Below, piece by piece: positions 19,661 to 27,982 of a stretch of DNA of 37,458 nt. Source of the stretch: Betaproteobacteria bacterium (GTDB taxonomy: Bacteria > Pseudomonadota > Gammaproteobacteria > Burkholderiales > SG8-41); NCBI GenBank assembly GCA_016183675.1, contig JACPEF010000195.1, positions 1 to 37,458 of the forward strand, read 5' to 3'. A program made the position numbers and the translations under genes. How positions within the stretch are numbered: the stretch's first letter is position 1; every line of letters begins with the position of its first letter. The notes under the pieces were generated by a model. It searched no databases and was not told the origin of the DNA. It worked only from the letters and a program-made list of their open reading frames with translations.

Positions 19661-19857
19661 GATGCGGGCCGCAAGGAACGGGCGAGCTGCAGCGCCCAAA
19701 TGCAGAGGCCGGCCGCGACCAGCAAGGCTGGCCATGACACCCAGAAGGGGACGCTCCAGGTGCCGATCTGGGCGGGCCAGTCAAGTACCAGCCTCAAAAG
19801 GTGCAGCACGGCGACGATCCCGAAGATCGCGCCAGAGATGCCCACGTACGCCTTCAT
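19657..19857 (-). CDS. Small two-helix membrane protein
   Basis: From ATG 19857, preceded by GAGGAG, this encodes 66 residues: MKAYVGISGAIFGIVAVLHLLRL, a short loop with DWPAQIGTWSVPFW, then VSWPALLVAAGLCIWALQLARSL. Two hydrophobic segments of about 18-20 residues predict an inner-membrane protein. The track's start at 19914 adds 19 residues and lacks a ribosome-binding site. I do not recognise a named family. Confidence 0.75.
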   Translation of the reverse strand: MKAYVGISGAIFGIVAVLHLLRLVLDWPAQIGTWSVPFWVSWPALLVAAGLCIWALQLARSLRPAS

Positions 19858-19986
19858 GTCACGCCTCCTCAGTTTGTAAGGCATCATTCTGCCCCCCGGG
19901 ATTTCAACCTTCAACTTGCTTTACACTCACGCCTTAAAGAAGAGCGGACGGAGAGTGGCCCATCCGCTGGATACCGTGGCCCGGAA

Positions 19987-21972
19987 TTGATCGCACATCT
20001 CGAACGTTTCTTTTCCGCAGACGGACCGCTCGCGCAGGCAGTGAAGAACTTCCGTGCTCGCCCGTTCCAGGTGGAGATGGCCGAAGCAGTGGCGGAGGCG
20101 ATCGCGGCGAACACCGTGTTGGTGGCGGAGGCGGGAACGGGCACCGGCAAGACCTTCGCTTATCTCGTGCCGGCGCTACTCTCCGGCGGCAAAGTCATCA
20201 TCTCCACCGGCACCAAGACCTTGCAGGACCAGCTCTTCGACCGCGACATCCCGACCGTGCGCGATGCGCTCAAGGTGCCGGTAACGGTGGCGCTGCTCAA
20301 GGGCCGCGCCAACTACGTCTGCCACTATCATCTGGAGCGCGCGCTCCAGGACGGACGGCTGCCGACGCGCGACGACGCGCGTTATCTGAACCAGATTGCG
20401 CGCTTCGCCCGGCGCACCACGACCGGCGACAAGGCTGATTGCTCGACGGTGCCGGATAACGCCGGCATCTGGTCGTACGCAACGTCCACGCGCGAGAACT
20501 GCCTGGGCTCGCAGTGCCCGCACTACGACGGGTGCTTTGTCATGGAAGCGCGCCGTCAGGCGCTCGCAGCCGACGTCGTGGTGGTGAACCATCACCTGTT
20601 CTTCGCCGACCTGGTCCTGCGCGATGAGGGCGTGGCCGAACTGTTGCCCGCGTGCAACACGGTCATTTTCGACGAAGCGCACCAGCTTCCCGAGACGGCG
20701 AGCCTGTTCTTCGGCGAGAGCGTCTCGACCTCGCAGTTGATCGAGCTTGCGCGCAATACGCGGCTCGAAGCAGCGGCCGCGGCGAGGGACTACGCGCCCC
20801 TGCCGGAAGCGGCGCAAGCGCTCGACAGGGCCGCGCGTGACCTGCGGCTCGCCTTCGAGGAAGATACGGGTCGCCTCCCGATGCGGGCGCTCGAGGATCA
20901 CGAGGCCTTTGAGTCCGGTCTTGGAGCCGTGCTGGCGAGGCTGGACGAGCTCGCCGGCGAGCTGAAGGGACAGGCCGAGCGCAGCGAGGGCCTCGCGCGT
21001 TGCTGGCAGCGGTCGCTGTCGCTTGCGGAGCAAACCGAGCGCTGGCGCAGCGGCGTGGACGGCGACCGCGTGAGGTGGGTGGAGCTCTTCAGCCATTCGC
21101 TGCATCTCAACTCGACGCCGCTCTCGATCGCGGAGATCTTCCACAGGCAGCTCGAAGAGCATGCGCGCGCATGGATCTTCACCTCCGCGACGCTGTCGGT
21201 GAGCCGCGACTTCGGCCATTACTGCGGCGAGATGGGGCTCGTTGGGGCGCGCACCGCGAGCTGGGACAGCCCTTTCGACTTCGCAAGCCAGGCGCTGCTC
21301 TACATCCCGGAGCGGCTGCCCGATCCGAACACGCGTGAGCACACCGTGGCGGTGGTGGAGTCGGCGCTCCCGCTGATCGAAGCGGCCGACGGCGGCGCGT
21401 TCATGCTTTTCACGAGTCTTCGCGCGATGCGCGAGGGCTGCGAGGTGCTGCAGCGCGCGCTCGCGGAACGCGGACTCGATTACCCGCTGCTCGTGCAGGG
21501 CGAGGGCTCGCGCTCGGAGATGCTGGTGCGCTTTCGCGATCTCGGCAATGCGGTTCTGGTGGGCAGCCACTCGTTCTGGGAGGGAGTGGACGTGCGTGGG
21601 CCGGCGCTGTCGCTGGTGGTGATAGACAAGCTGCCGTTCGCGCCGCCCGACGATCCGGTTCTCGCGGCGCGCATAGAGCGGATGAACCGCGAAGGGCGCA
21701 GCGCGTTCCTCGAGTATCAACTGCCCGAGGCGGTGATCACGCTGAAGCAGGGGGCGGGCCGGTTGATCCGGGACGAAACCGATCGCGGCGTGCTGATGAT
21801 GTGCGATCCGCGGCTTGTATCGCGCGGCTACGGCAAGCGCATCTTGAGCAGCCTGCCGCCGATGAAGTTCACGCGCAGCGCGGAAGAAGCCGCATCGTTC
21901 TTCAGTAGGCAAGCCACGACTCGGCCCACCGCCACGCCAGCCAAAGCGCCGCCAGCCACACGGCGACGATGA
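19987..21972 (+). CDS. DinG/YoaA-type ATP-dependent DNA helicase
   Basis: A superfamily 2 XPD-like 5'-3' DNA helicase of about 661 residues. Visible features: RPFQVEMAEAVAEAI, Walker A EAGTGTGKTFAYLVPAL, motif Ia STGTKTLQDQL, four cysteines of an Fe-S cluster (ADC...ENCLGSQCPHYDGC), Walker B VIFDEAHQLPE, TSATLS, GSHSFWEGVDVRG and QGAGRLIRDETDRG. The family unwinds R-loops, D-loops and damaged replication intermediates. No in-frame ATG or GTG precedes the conserved start; TTG 19987 is chosen. The track's 19801 start overlaps the divergent small gene and encodes unrelated residues. Its 3' end overlaps the DUF1232 3' end by 71 bases, tail to tail. Confidence 0.92.
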   Translation: MIAHLERFFSADGPLAQAVKNFRARPFQVEMAEAVAEAIAANTVLVAEAGTGTGKTFAYLVPALLSGGKVIISTGTKTLQDQLFDRDIPTVRDALKVPVTVALLKGRANYVCHYHLERALQDGRLPTRDDARYLNQIARFARRTTTGDKADCSTVPDNAGIWSYATSTRENCLGSQCPHYDGCFVMEARRQALAADVVVVNHHLFFADLVLRDEGVAELLPACNTVIFDEAHQLPETASLFFGESVSTSQLIELARNTRLEAAAAARDYAPLPEAAQALDRAARDLRLAFEEDTGRLPMRALEDHEAFESGLGAVLARLDELAGELKGQAERSEGLARCWQRSLSLAEQTERWRSGVDGDRVRWVELFSHSLHLNSTPLSIAEIFHRQLEEHARAWIFTSATLSVSRDFGHYCGEMGLVGARTASWDSPFDFASQALLYIPERLPDPNTREHTVAVVESALPLIEAADGGAFMLFTSLRAMREGCEVLQRALAERGLDYPLLVQGEGSRSEMLVRFRDLGNAVLVGSHSFWEGVDVRGPALSLVVIDKLPFAPPDDPVLAARIERMNREGRSAFLEYQLPEAVITLKQGAGRLIRDETDRGVLMMCDPRLVSRGYGKRILSSLPPMKFTRSAEEAASFFSRQATTRPTATPAKAPPATRRR

Positions 21973-22291
21973 CCGCCGTAGCCGCATGGCTGCGAGGCTG
22001 CGAGCGTTTTTCTTCAAGCCAGCGCGCGGCCTGCGCCGGGCATTCCTCGAGCACGTCCCGCGGCACGAGTTTGAACACGAGTCAGATGCCGACCGGCAGG
22101 AGGATCAGCTCGTCCACGTAACCCAGCACCGGGATGAAATCGGGTATCAGGTCCATCGGGCTGAAGGCGTAGGCGACAAGCGCCACCACGAGCGCCTTGG
22201 CGATGAAGGGCGTACGCGCGTGGCGCGTGCAGAACCACAGCGCAACGATCTCGCCCTTCAACCGCCGCGCCCATTCCCTCAGTCGGCTCAT
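21902..22291 (-). pseudogene. DUF1232 membrane protein interrupted by one in-frame TGA
   Basis: From ATG 22291 the frame encodes [20 protein letters not shown]...KALVVALVAYAFSPMDLIPDFIPVLGYVDELILLPVGI, the DUF1232 domain, then meets TGA at 22084-22082. The same frame continues without further stops: LVFKLVPRDVLEEC...WLEEKRS and a C-terminal membrane helix (AVIVAVWLAALWLAWRW) ending at TGA 21904-21902. The total of 129 codons is the usual size for the family and the continuation is family-like, so a single base change (TGG to TGA would suffice) or a sequencing error is likely. If the stop is real, the product is 69 residues without the C-terminal helix. The start overlaps the rimO stop (ATGA). 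Confidence 0.82.
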
Positions 22292-23610
22292 CGGGAGACA
22301 ACGTCGGCCCAAAGGTCGTGGGCGTCGGCGCGCGTCACCCGCACGGTTGCGAATTCACCGGCCTTGAGCCTGGGCGAGGGTGAGATGCCTACCGTTCCAT
22401 CGATCTCCGGCGCATCGGCGCTGCTGCGCGCGATGGCGCCATCGGCGTTGACTTCGTCAACCAGCACGGTGAGGGTCTTACCCACCCTGCGCTTGAGACG
22501 CCGCGCGCTGATCTTCTCCTGTAGCTTCATGAAACGCGCACGCCGCTCCTGCTTCAATTCCTCCGGCACGTGGCCGGGGAGAGCGTTGGCCGCTGCACCC
22601 TCCACCGGGGAGTAGGCGAAACAGCCGACCCGGTCGAGCTCCGCTTCCTCGAGGAACGCGAGCAGTTCCTCGAACTCGGCCCCGCTCTCGCCGGGGAAGC
22701 CGACGATGAAGGTGCTGCGGATCGTGATGCCCGAACAGATCTCGCGCCAGTTCCGGATACGCGCGAGGTTGTCCTCCGCGCTCGCGGGGCGCTTCATGAG
22801 CTTGAGTATGCGACGGCTCGCGTGCTGGAAAGGCACGTCAAGGTAGGGCAGGAGTTTCCCCTCCGCCATCAGCGGCACGACCTCGTCCACGTGCGGGTAG
22901 GGGTAAACGTAGTGCAGCCGCACCCAGACGCCCAGCTCGCCCAGCGCGCGAGCGAGGTCGGTCATGCGGGTTTTCAACGGCCGGCCGCGCCAGAAGCCAG
23001 TGCGGTACTTCACGTCCACCCCGTAGGCGCTGGTGTCCTGCGAGATGACGAGCAGTTCTTTCACGCCCGCTGTCACGAGGTTTTCCGCTTCCTGCATCAG
23101 TTCGCCGATCGGGCGGCTCGCGAGATCGCCGCGCAGGGACGGGATGATGCAGAAGGTGCAGCGGTGGTTGCAGCCCTCGGCGATCTTGAGATAGGCATAG
23201 TGCCGCGGCGTGAGCTTGATGCCCTGCGGCGGGATGAGGCTCGTGAACGGGTCGTGCGGCTGCGGCAGGTGCTCGTGCACCGCGCGCATCACTGCCTCGG
23301 TCGCGTGCGGGCCGGTCACCGCGAGCACGCGCGGGTGGGTCTTCTTCACGATGTCGCCCTTGGCGCCGAGGCAGCCGGTGACGATCACCCGGCCGTTTTC
23401 CGCAAGCGCCTCGCCGATCGCCTCGAGTGATTCTCTGATCGCGTCGTCGATGAAGCCGCAAGTGTTGACGACGACGAGGTCGGCGTCCTCGTAACTCGGA
23501 GCGACCGCGTAGCCCTCGGCACGCAACTGCGTGAGGACGCGCTCCGAGTCAACCAGCGCCTTGGGACAGCCGAGCGAGACGAAGCCGACCTTGGGGGACG
23601 CTTGCGGCAC
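22288..23610 (-). CDS. rimO: Ribosomal protein S12 methylthiotransferase RimO
   Basis: RimO is a radical-SAM enzyme that methylthiolates Asp88/89 of ribosomal protein S12. The 440-residue protein has the UPF0004 domain with Cys15, Cys51 and Cys80 for the auxiliary Fe-S cluster, the radical-SAM CNHRCTFC (Cys147, 151, 154), RimO-type [13 protein letters not shown] and [11 protein letters not shown], and a C-terminal TRAM domain. The start is GTG 23610, in agreement with [18 protein letters not shown]. It follows phaR by 27 bases, with a short ggggc/gcccc hairpin in the gap. Confidence 0.96.
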   Translation of the reverse strand: MPQASPKVGFVSLGCPKALVDSERVLTQLRAEGYAVAPSYEDADLVVVNTCGFIDDAIRESLEAIGEALAENGRVIVTGCLGAKGDIVKKTHPRVLAVTGPHATEAVMRAVHEHLPQPHDPFTSLIPPQGIKLTPRHYAYLKIAEGCNHRCTFCIIPSLRGDLASRPIGELMQEAENLVTAGVKELLVISQDTSAYGVDVKYRTGFWRGRPLKTRMTDLARALGELGVWVRLHYVYPYPHVDEVVPLMAEGKLLPYLDVPFQHASRRILKLMKRPASAEDNLARIRNWREICSGITIRSTFIVGFPGESGAEFEELLAFLEEAELDRVGCFAYSPVEGAAANALPGHVPEELKQERRARFMKLQEKISARRLKRRVGKTLTVLVDEVNADGAIARSSADAPEIDGTVGISPSPRLKAGEFATVRVTRADAHDLWADVVSR

Positions 23611-23637
23611 TTCGGGAAGAGGGGGCGTCAGCCCCGC

Positions 23638-24264
23638 TCAGCTCTTGCCCTCGCCGGTTTCGGGCTTTTGGTCTTCGTTCCTGGCCGGCTCGGAGGTACG
23701 GGCTTCGGTGCCCTGGCGGTAGGCACCGCCGGCGAAATCGGGGAAAGGGAAGCTGCCGAAGAGATTGCGGGTCTGTCGCTGCAGCTGCAGCTGCATTTCC
23801 ATGAAGGCGTTGGCGCTCTGCTCGAGATAGCGGCCCATCAGCCCCTGGATCGCGGGTCCCTGCATCCTGACGAACTCGCTCCAGGCATCGGAGTTGAGCA
23901 TCGGATTCTCGCCATAAATCTGCCGCGACTGGTCCTGCAGCCGCTTCTGGATTTCGATGAAGGTCTGGATGTTCTTCTCGAGGTAGCTGCCCATCATCCC
24001 CTGCATGGCGTTGCCGTAGAACCGAATGATCTGGGAGAGCATGTCGCTCGAGAACATCGGGGCACCGGCGGTTTCCTCTTCCAGGATGATCTGCAGCAGG
24101 ATGGCGCGCGTCAGATCTTCGTGGGTCTTGGCGTCCTCCACCTTGAAGTCAACCTGCTCCAACACCAGCTTCTTGACGTCCACGAGCGTGATGTAACTGC
24201 TTGTTTCGGTGTCGTAAAGCCGGCGGTTGGGATACTTCTTGATGATCCTGGGCTGTTGCGTCAT
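23638..24264 (-). CDS. phaR: Polyhydroxyalkanoate synthesis repressor PhaR
   Basis: PhaR represses phasin and PHA genes and binds PHB granules, releasing DNA when polymer accumulates. The 208-residue protein has the N-terminal DNA-binding domain (IIKKYPNRRLYDTETSSYITLVDVKKLV) and two PHB-accumulation regulatory repeats (LLQIILEEE...MLSQIIRFYG and MMGSYLEKNIQTFIEIQ / LMGRYLEQSANAFMEMQ). It is downstream of phaC-phaB on the same strand, the common betaproteobacterial order. No phaA or phasin gene is in the window. Confidence 0.96.
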   Translation of the reverse strand: MTQQPRIIKKYPNRRLYDTETSSYITLVDVKKLVLEQVDFKVEDAKTHEDLTRAILLQIILEEETAGAPMFSSDMLSQIIRFYGNAMQGMMGSYLEKNIQTFIEIQKRLQDQSRQIYGENPMLNSDAWSEFVRMQGPAIQGLMGRYLEQSANAFMEMQLQLQRQTRNLFGSFPFPDFAGGAYRQGTEARTSEPARNEDQKPETGEGKS

Positions 24265-24296
24265 GATGACCCGCCCCCCTCGAGGAAACGTATATT

Positions 24297-24323
24297 ATTG
24301 CAGAGCAACGCCGGCATTGCAAT
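24297..24323 (-). promoter_or_regulatory. Possible PhaR operator upstream of phaR
   Basis: attgca ... tgcaat forms an inverted repeat over 27 bases and contains a second small palindrome ttgc-aga-gcaa. PhaR family sites are described as TGC/GCA-type repeats, so autoregulation is plausible; this is inference. Confidence 0.4.
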
Positions 24324-24452
24324 CTAAGGGTTTGAAAAATCTCGGTAAATCAACAGGATCCGCGGGGGCGATGATCAACGTTGGCGGTGCAGCAAAAAAG
24401 CTCGCCTGACCAACGGAGATCGCCACCACTCACCGCTTACTGCGCCCGGCTT

Positions 24453-25196
24453 CTAATACATATGCTGGCCGCCGTTGATCGCGAGGTTGGCGCCGGTGAT
24501 GAAGGCTGCGTCATCGGTACACAGGTACGCGACCAGCGCCGCGACTTCTTCCGGCCTGCCGAGCCGTCCCATCGGAATCTGGGGAATGATCTTGGTGTCG
24601 AGAATATCCTTGGCTACCGCCAGCACCATCTTCGTCCCGATGTAACCCGGCGAGACCGTGTTGACGGTTACGCCCTTGCGCGCGACCTCCTGCGCGAGGG
24701 CTTTGGTGAAGCCGTGCATACCTGCTTTCGCGGCGGAGTAGTTGCTCTGGCCGAACTGGCCTTTCTGCCCGTTGATCGACGAGATGTTGATGATGCGGCC
24801 CCAGCCGCGGTCCACCATGCCATCGCACACGGGCTTCGTCATGTTGAACACGCTGTCGAGGTTGGTGCGCATGACCGCGTCCCAGTCGAGCTTGCCCATC
24901 TTCCTGAAGGTTGCGTCGCGCGTGATGCCGGCGTTGTTCACGAGGATGTCCACCGCCCCGACCTCGGACTGGATCTTCCCCGCCGCCTTCTGGCAGGTGT
25001 CGAAATTGGTGACGTCCACCTGCACCGCGCTGAAGTCGAAGCCCTGGGCCTTCATGTCCTTCACCCATTGGTCGGCCCTGGTGTTGCCGGGGGAATACGT
25101 CGCGACGACCCTGTGCCCGGCTTTCGCGAGCCGCATGCAGATGGCTTCGCCGATTCCCCCCATTCCACCGGTAACGACTGCCACGCGTTGTGCCAT
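24453..25196 (-). CDS. phaB: Acetoacetyl-CoA reductase (NADPH)
   Basis: PhaB reduces acetoacetyl-CoA to (R)-3-hydroxybutyryl-CoA, the PHB precursor. The 247-residue short-chain dehydrogenase has the Rossmann motif TGGMGGIGEAICMRL, NNAG, catalytic Ser (INISSINGQKGQFGQ), Tyr/Lys (NYSAAKAG), and family residues VSPGYIGTKMV and the C-terminus FITGANLAINGGQHMY. GAGGAG precedes the ATG. It follows phaC by 75 bases. Confidence 0.96.
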   Translation of the reverse strand: MAQRVAVVTGGMGGIGEAICMRLAKAGHRVVATYSPGNTRADQWVKDMKAQGFDFSAVQVDVTNFDTCQKAAGKIQSEVGAVDILVNNAGITRDATFRKMGKLDWDAVMRTNLDSVFNMTKPVCDGMVDRGWGRIINISSINGQKGQFGQSNYSAAKAGMHGFTKALAQEVARKGVTVNTVSPGYIGTKMVLAVAKDILDTKIIPQIPMGRLGRPEEVAALVAYLCTDDAAFITGANLAINGGQHMY

Positions 25197-25271
25197 GGTT
25201 GCTCTCCTCGTTGACAGCTTACTTGACCGAAGCTAACGGCATCCCGCGGCGCCCCGTTGAGGGAGGTCAAG

Positions 25272-27011
25272 TTACCCGCATTTTTCCTTGACGTAGCGTC
25301 CCGGGGCGGGCTCGATATCGCGATAGCGCCCGCTGCCAAGCACGCCACGGGAAGCAACGCGACTGCCGCCGAACGGGGCGAGCCACGCGCTCCAGTGCGT
25401 CCACCAGCTACCCTGATGCGACGCGGCTCCCGCGAGCCATCGTTGCGGATCCTCCTCCTGTGCCGGGTTGAGCCAGTAATTGCGGCGGTTCTTCGAGGCC
25501 GGGTTCACGATCCCGGCGATGTGCCCGCTCGCCGCCAGCACGAAGTCGATTCTACCTTCAAGCAGGCGCGTGCCGGCGTAGGCCGTCTTCCACGGCACGA
25601 TGTGGTCCTCGCGAGTGGCGAGCACATAGGCGGGCATATCGAGCCGGCCCAAGTCCACCGGCACCCCGCACAGGGTGAGCTTGCCCGGCACGCGCAGGTT
25701 GTTCTCCAGGTACATGTTGCGCACGTAATAGGCGTACATCGTACCCGGCAAATTGGTGCTGTCGCCGTTCCAGTAGAGCAGGTCGAATGCCTCCGGCGTG
25801 CGCCCCTTGAGATAGTTGTTCACCACATAGTGCCAGATGAGATCGTTCGCGCGCAGGCTCGCGAAGGTGAGCGCGAGTTCGCGCCCGTGCAGCACGCCGC
25901 CTTCCGCAAAATCCTGCTCGCGCTTGCGCACGTAGGGCTCATCCACGAAGACGCCGAGCTCGCCGGTGTCGCTGAAGTCGAGCATGCCCGCGAGGAGAGT
26001 GAGGCTTGCCGCGGGGTTCGCCCCTTTGGCGCGCAGCACGGCGAGCGCCGAGCCGAGCAGCGTGCCGCCGACGCAAAAGCCGAGCGCGTTGACCTGCTCG
26101 ACCCTGCAGACTTCAGCCGCCACGGTCAGCGCGCTGATCACACCGTGGTCGAGATAATCATCCCACGTCGCGCGCCCCATCTCTTGCGGCATGTTGCGCC
26201 ACGACACCATGAACACCGTATGGCCCCGCTCCACGGCGAATCGCACGAACGAGTTCTCGGGCTGCAGGTCGAGGATGTAGTACTTGTTGATGCAGGGAGG
26301 CACCATCACCAGCGGCCGCTCGAACACGGTCTCGGTGGCGGGGCGGTACTGGATGAGCTGCATGAAGTCGTTTTCATGGATCACCGCCCCCGGACTGATG
26401 GCCAGGTTGCGCCCGACCTCGAATGCGCTCTCGTCGGTCATCGAGATCATGCCCTTCCCGAGATCGGCGGCGAGGTTCCGCAATCCGCGCGCGACGCTTT
26501 CGCCCTCGGTGTCGGCCGCGACCTTGAGCGCCTCGGGATTGCTCCAGGCGAAGTTGGCGGGCGACATCGCGTCGATGAACTGCCGGGCGAAGAAATCGAG
26601 CTTCTTCTTGGTGTGGGGCTCGAGCTTGGCGCTGTCCACGACTTCTTTGAGCCACCGTGCGGCGAGCAGGTAGGACTGCGCCAAGTACTCGAAATAGGGC
26701 TCCTCGCGCCATTCGGGCGCGCGGAACCGGCGGTCTGCGGGGTCGGGCTCGATGACCGGCTGCGGCGGTGCGTCGCGCCGCGGCAGCGCGTAACTTGCCC
26801 ACAGCTCGAGCTGCATCCGGTAGTAGCGGTTCTGGATCTCGAGCCAGTGCCCGCGGTTCTGAGCGAGGCCGGCGGTGAGCGACCTCACGATCTCGGCAAC
26901 GTCGAAACTCGCGTTGATCCCGAGCGGCCGTACCACGCGCTCGAGCAGGCTGCGGTTGAGGGCGTCAATCCGCTCGCGCGTGGTGTCGGGGCCGTCAGCG
27001 GAGCGACTCAT
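25272..27011 (-). CDS. phaC: Class I poly(R)-hydroxyalkanoate synthase
   Basis: PhaC polymerises (R)-3-hydroxyacyl-CoA into PHA. From ATG 27011 the protein has 579 residues, normal for class I. The lipase-like box GFCVGG (catalytic Cys near residue 311), Asp in REDHIVPW (~470) and His in SGHIAGIVNP (~497) form the catalytic triad; PPCINKYYILDLQPENSFVRF and VFMVSWRNM are family hallmarks. The ORF track's longer version (704 residues) begins 125 codons upstream in sequence overlapping the ZIP gene and is not family-like. First gene of the phaC-phaB-phaR cluster. Confidence 0.96.
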   Translation of the reverse strand: MSRSADGPDTTRERIDALNRSLLERVVRPLGINASFDVAEIVRSLTAGLAQNRGHWLEIQNRYYRMQLELWASYALPRRDAPPQPVIEPDPADRRFRAPEWREEPYFEYLAQSYLLAARWLKEVVDSAKLEPHTKKKLDFFARQFIDAMSPANFAWSNPEALKVAADTEGESVARGLRNLAADLGKGMISMTDESAFEVGRNLAISPGAVIHENDFMQLIQYRPATETVFERPLVMVPPCINKYYILDLQPENSFVRFAVERGHTVFMVSWRNMPQEMGRATWDDYLDHGVISALTVAAEVCRVEQVNALGFCVGGTLLGSALAVLRAKGANPAASLTLLAGMLDFSDTGELGVFVDEPYVRKREQDFAEGGVLHGRELALTFASLRANDLIWHYVVNNYLKGRTPEAFDLLYWNGDSTNLPGTMYAYYVRNMYLENNLRVPGKLTLCGVPVDLGRLDMPAYVLATREDHIVPWKTAYAGTRLLEGRIDFVLAASGHIAGIVNPASKNRRNYWLNPAQEEDPQRWLAGAASHQGSWWTHWSAWLAPFGGSRVASRGVLGSGRYRDIEPAPGRYVKEKCG

Positions 27012-27205
27012 GAGATACGGATGGAGCGTCGTGTCGGGCGGTGACCGGAGGCCGGGCACATTGCAAGACGGCGAAAGCGGGGAGACGCCGCCCGACCCAT
27101 ATATGCTAGCAACTGCCTGCCGGTTTGTCGTGCCGGCGCGCGGCGCCGGAATCGCACCGTCGCGGTGCGCGTCTTGCTGCAGGGGCGGGGCAGAAGGCGG
27201 GCGTT

Positions 27206-27982
27206 TCAGGCGGTGGAGTGCGCAAGCTCGCCCACCAGCCAGATGGTGGCCACGCCGAGGGCGATCAGAGCGACCTGCTGCACGGTCGCGTGCAATTCGG
27301 GGCGCCTGTGAAGGCCGGGGATCAAGTCGGCCACCGATACGTAGAGCATGCTCGCAACGGCGAGCCCGAGCAGCGGTGGTATCCATTGCTCCATGGTCTG
27401 CAGCGCGAAATAAGCGAGCACGCCGCCCGCCACCATCGCAGCGCTCGAGAGCAGGTTGAGCAGCAGGGCGCGGGTCCTCGTGTAGCCCGAATGCAGGAGG
27501 ATCAGGAAATCGCCCACTTCCTGCGGGATCTCGTGGGCGATGATGGCGAGCGCGGTGACGATGCCCAGCTCATGGTTGGCGAGAAACGCCGCGGCGATCA
27601 GCACGCCATCCACGAAATTGTGAAAGGTGTCGCCGATCATGATCATCATGCCGCTGCGGCCGTGGTCGTGCGTGACCTGCGGCGGATCGTGCGCTTCGCA
27701 CTGTTCCACATGGCAGTGACGCCACAGCACTAGCTTCTCCAGCACGAAGAACACCAGGATGCCGGCAAGGATCGTAGCCGCCATCTGCTCCAGGCTGTCG
27801 GACCTGCCGAATGCTTCGGGCAACAGATCGAGAAACACCGCGCCGAGCAGGGCCCCCACCGCGTAGCTGATCAGCACTGGCACGTGGCTGATGCGCGCAT
27901 TGAGCGCAACGGCTCCCGCGGCGACAACGGAGAGAATCCCGCCCGCCACGGTCGACACGAGAATCCAGGTGAATGCGCTCAT
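27206..27982 (-). CDS. ZIP-family divalent metal transporter
   Basis: A 258-residue inner-membrane importer, probably for Zn2+ or related metals. About eight hydrophobic segments; between helices 3 and 4 is a His-rich loop (RHCHVEQCEAHDPPQVTHDHG). The metal-path helices carry the conserved DTFHNFVDGVLIAAAF and IAHEIPQEVGDFLILLHSGY. Start ATG 27982 overlaps the pgeF stop (ATGA), so translation is coupled; the track's 28048 start lies inside pgeF. Confidence 0.93.
   Translation of the reverse strand: MSAFTWILVSTVAGGILSVVAAGAVALNARISHVPVLISYAVGALLGAVFLDLLPEAFGRSDSLEQMAATILAGILVFFVLEKLVLWRHCHVEQCEAHDPPQVTHDHGRSGMMIMIGDTFHNFVDGVLIAAAFLANHELGIVTALAIIAHEIPQEVGDFLILLHSGYTRTRALLLNLLSSAAMVAGGVLAYFALQTMEQWIPPLLGLAVASMLYVSVADLIPGLHRRPELHATVQQVALIALGVATIWLVGELAHSTA

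Noticed and set aside
20176-22017. 613-residue minus-strand ORF opposite the DinG-like helicase
   Set aside because: Low-complexity Arg/Ala/Leu composition and complete overlap with a well-supported helicase gene.
22082-22084. Selenocysteine at the in-frame TGA of the DUF1232 gene
   Set aside because: No SECIS-like hairpin was noticed just downstream and the family has no conserved Cys at this position; mutation or sequencing error is simpler.
22014-22301. 95-residue minus-strand ORF in the rimO-helicase gap
   Set aside because: It is a shifted frame of the DUF1232 gene; the frame described in the feature list carries the family sequence.
25257-27044. 595-residue plus-strand ORF opposite phaC
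   Set aside because: Shadow of phaC; no family features.
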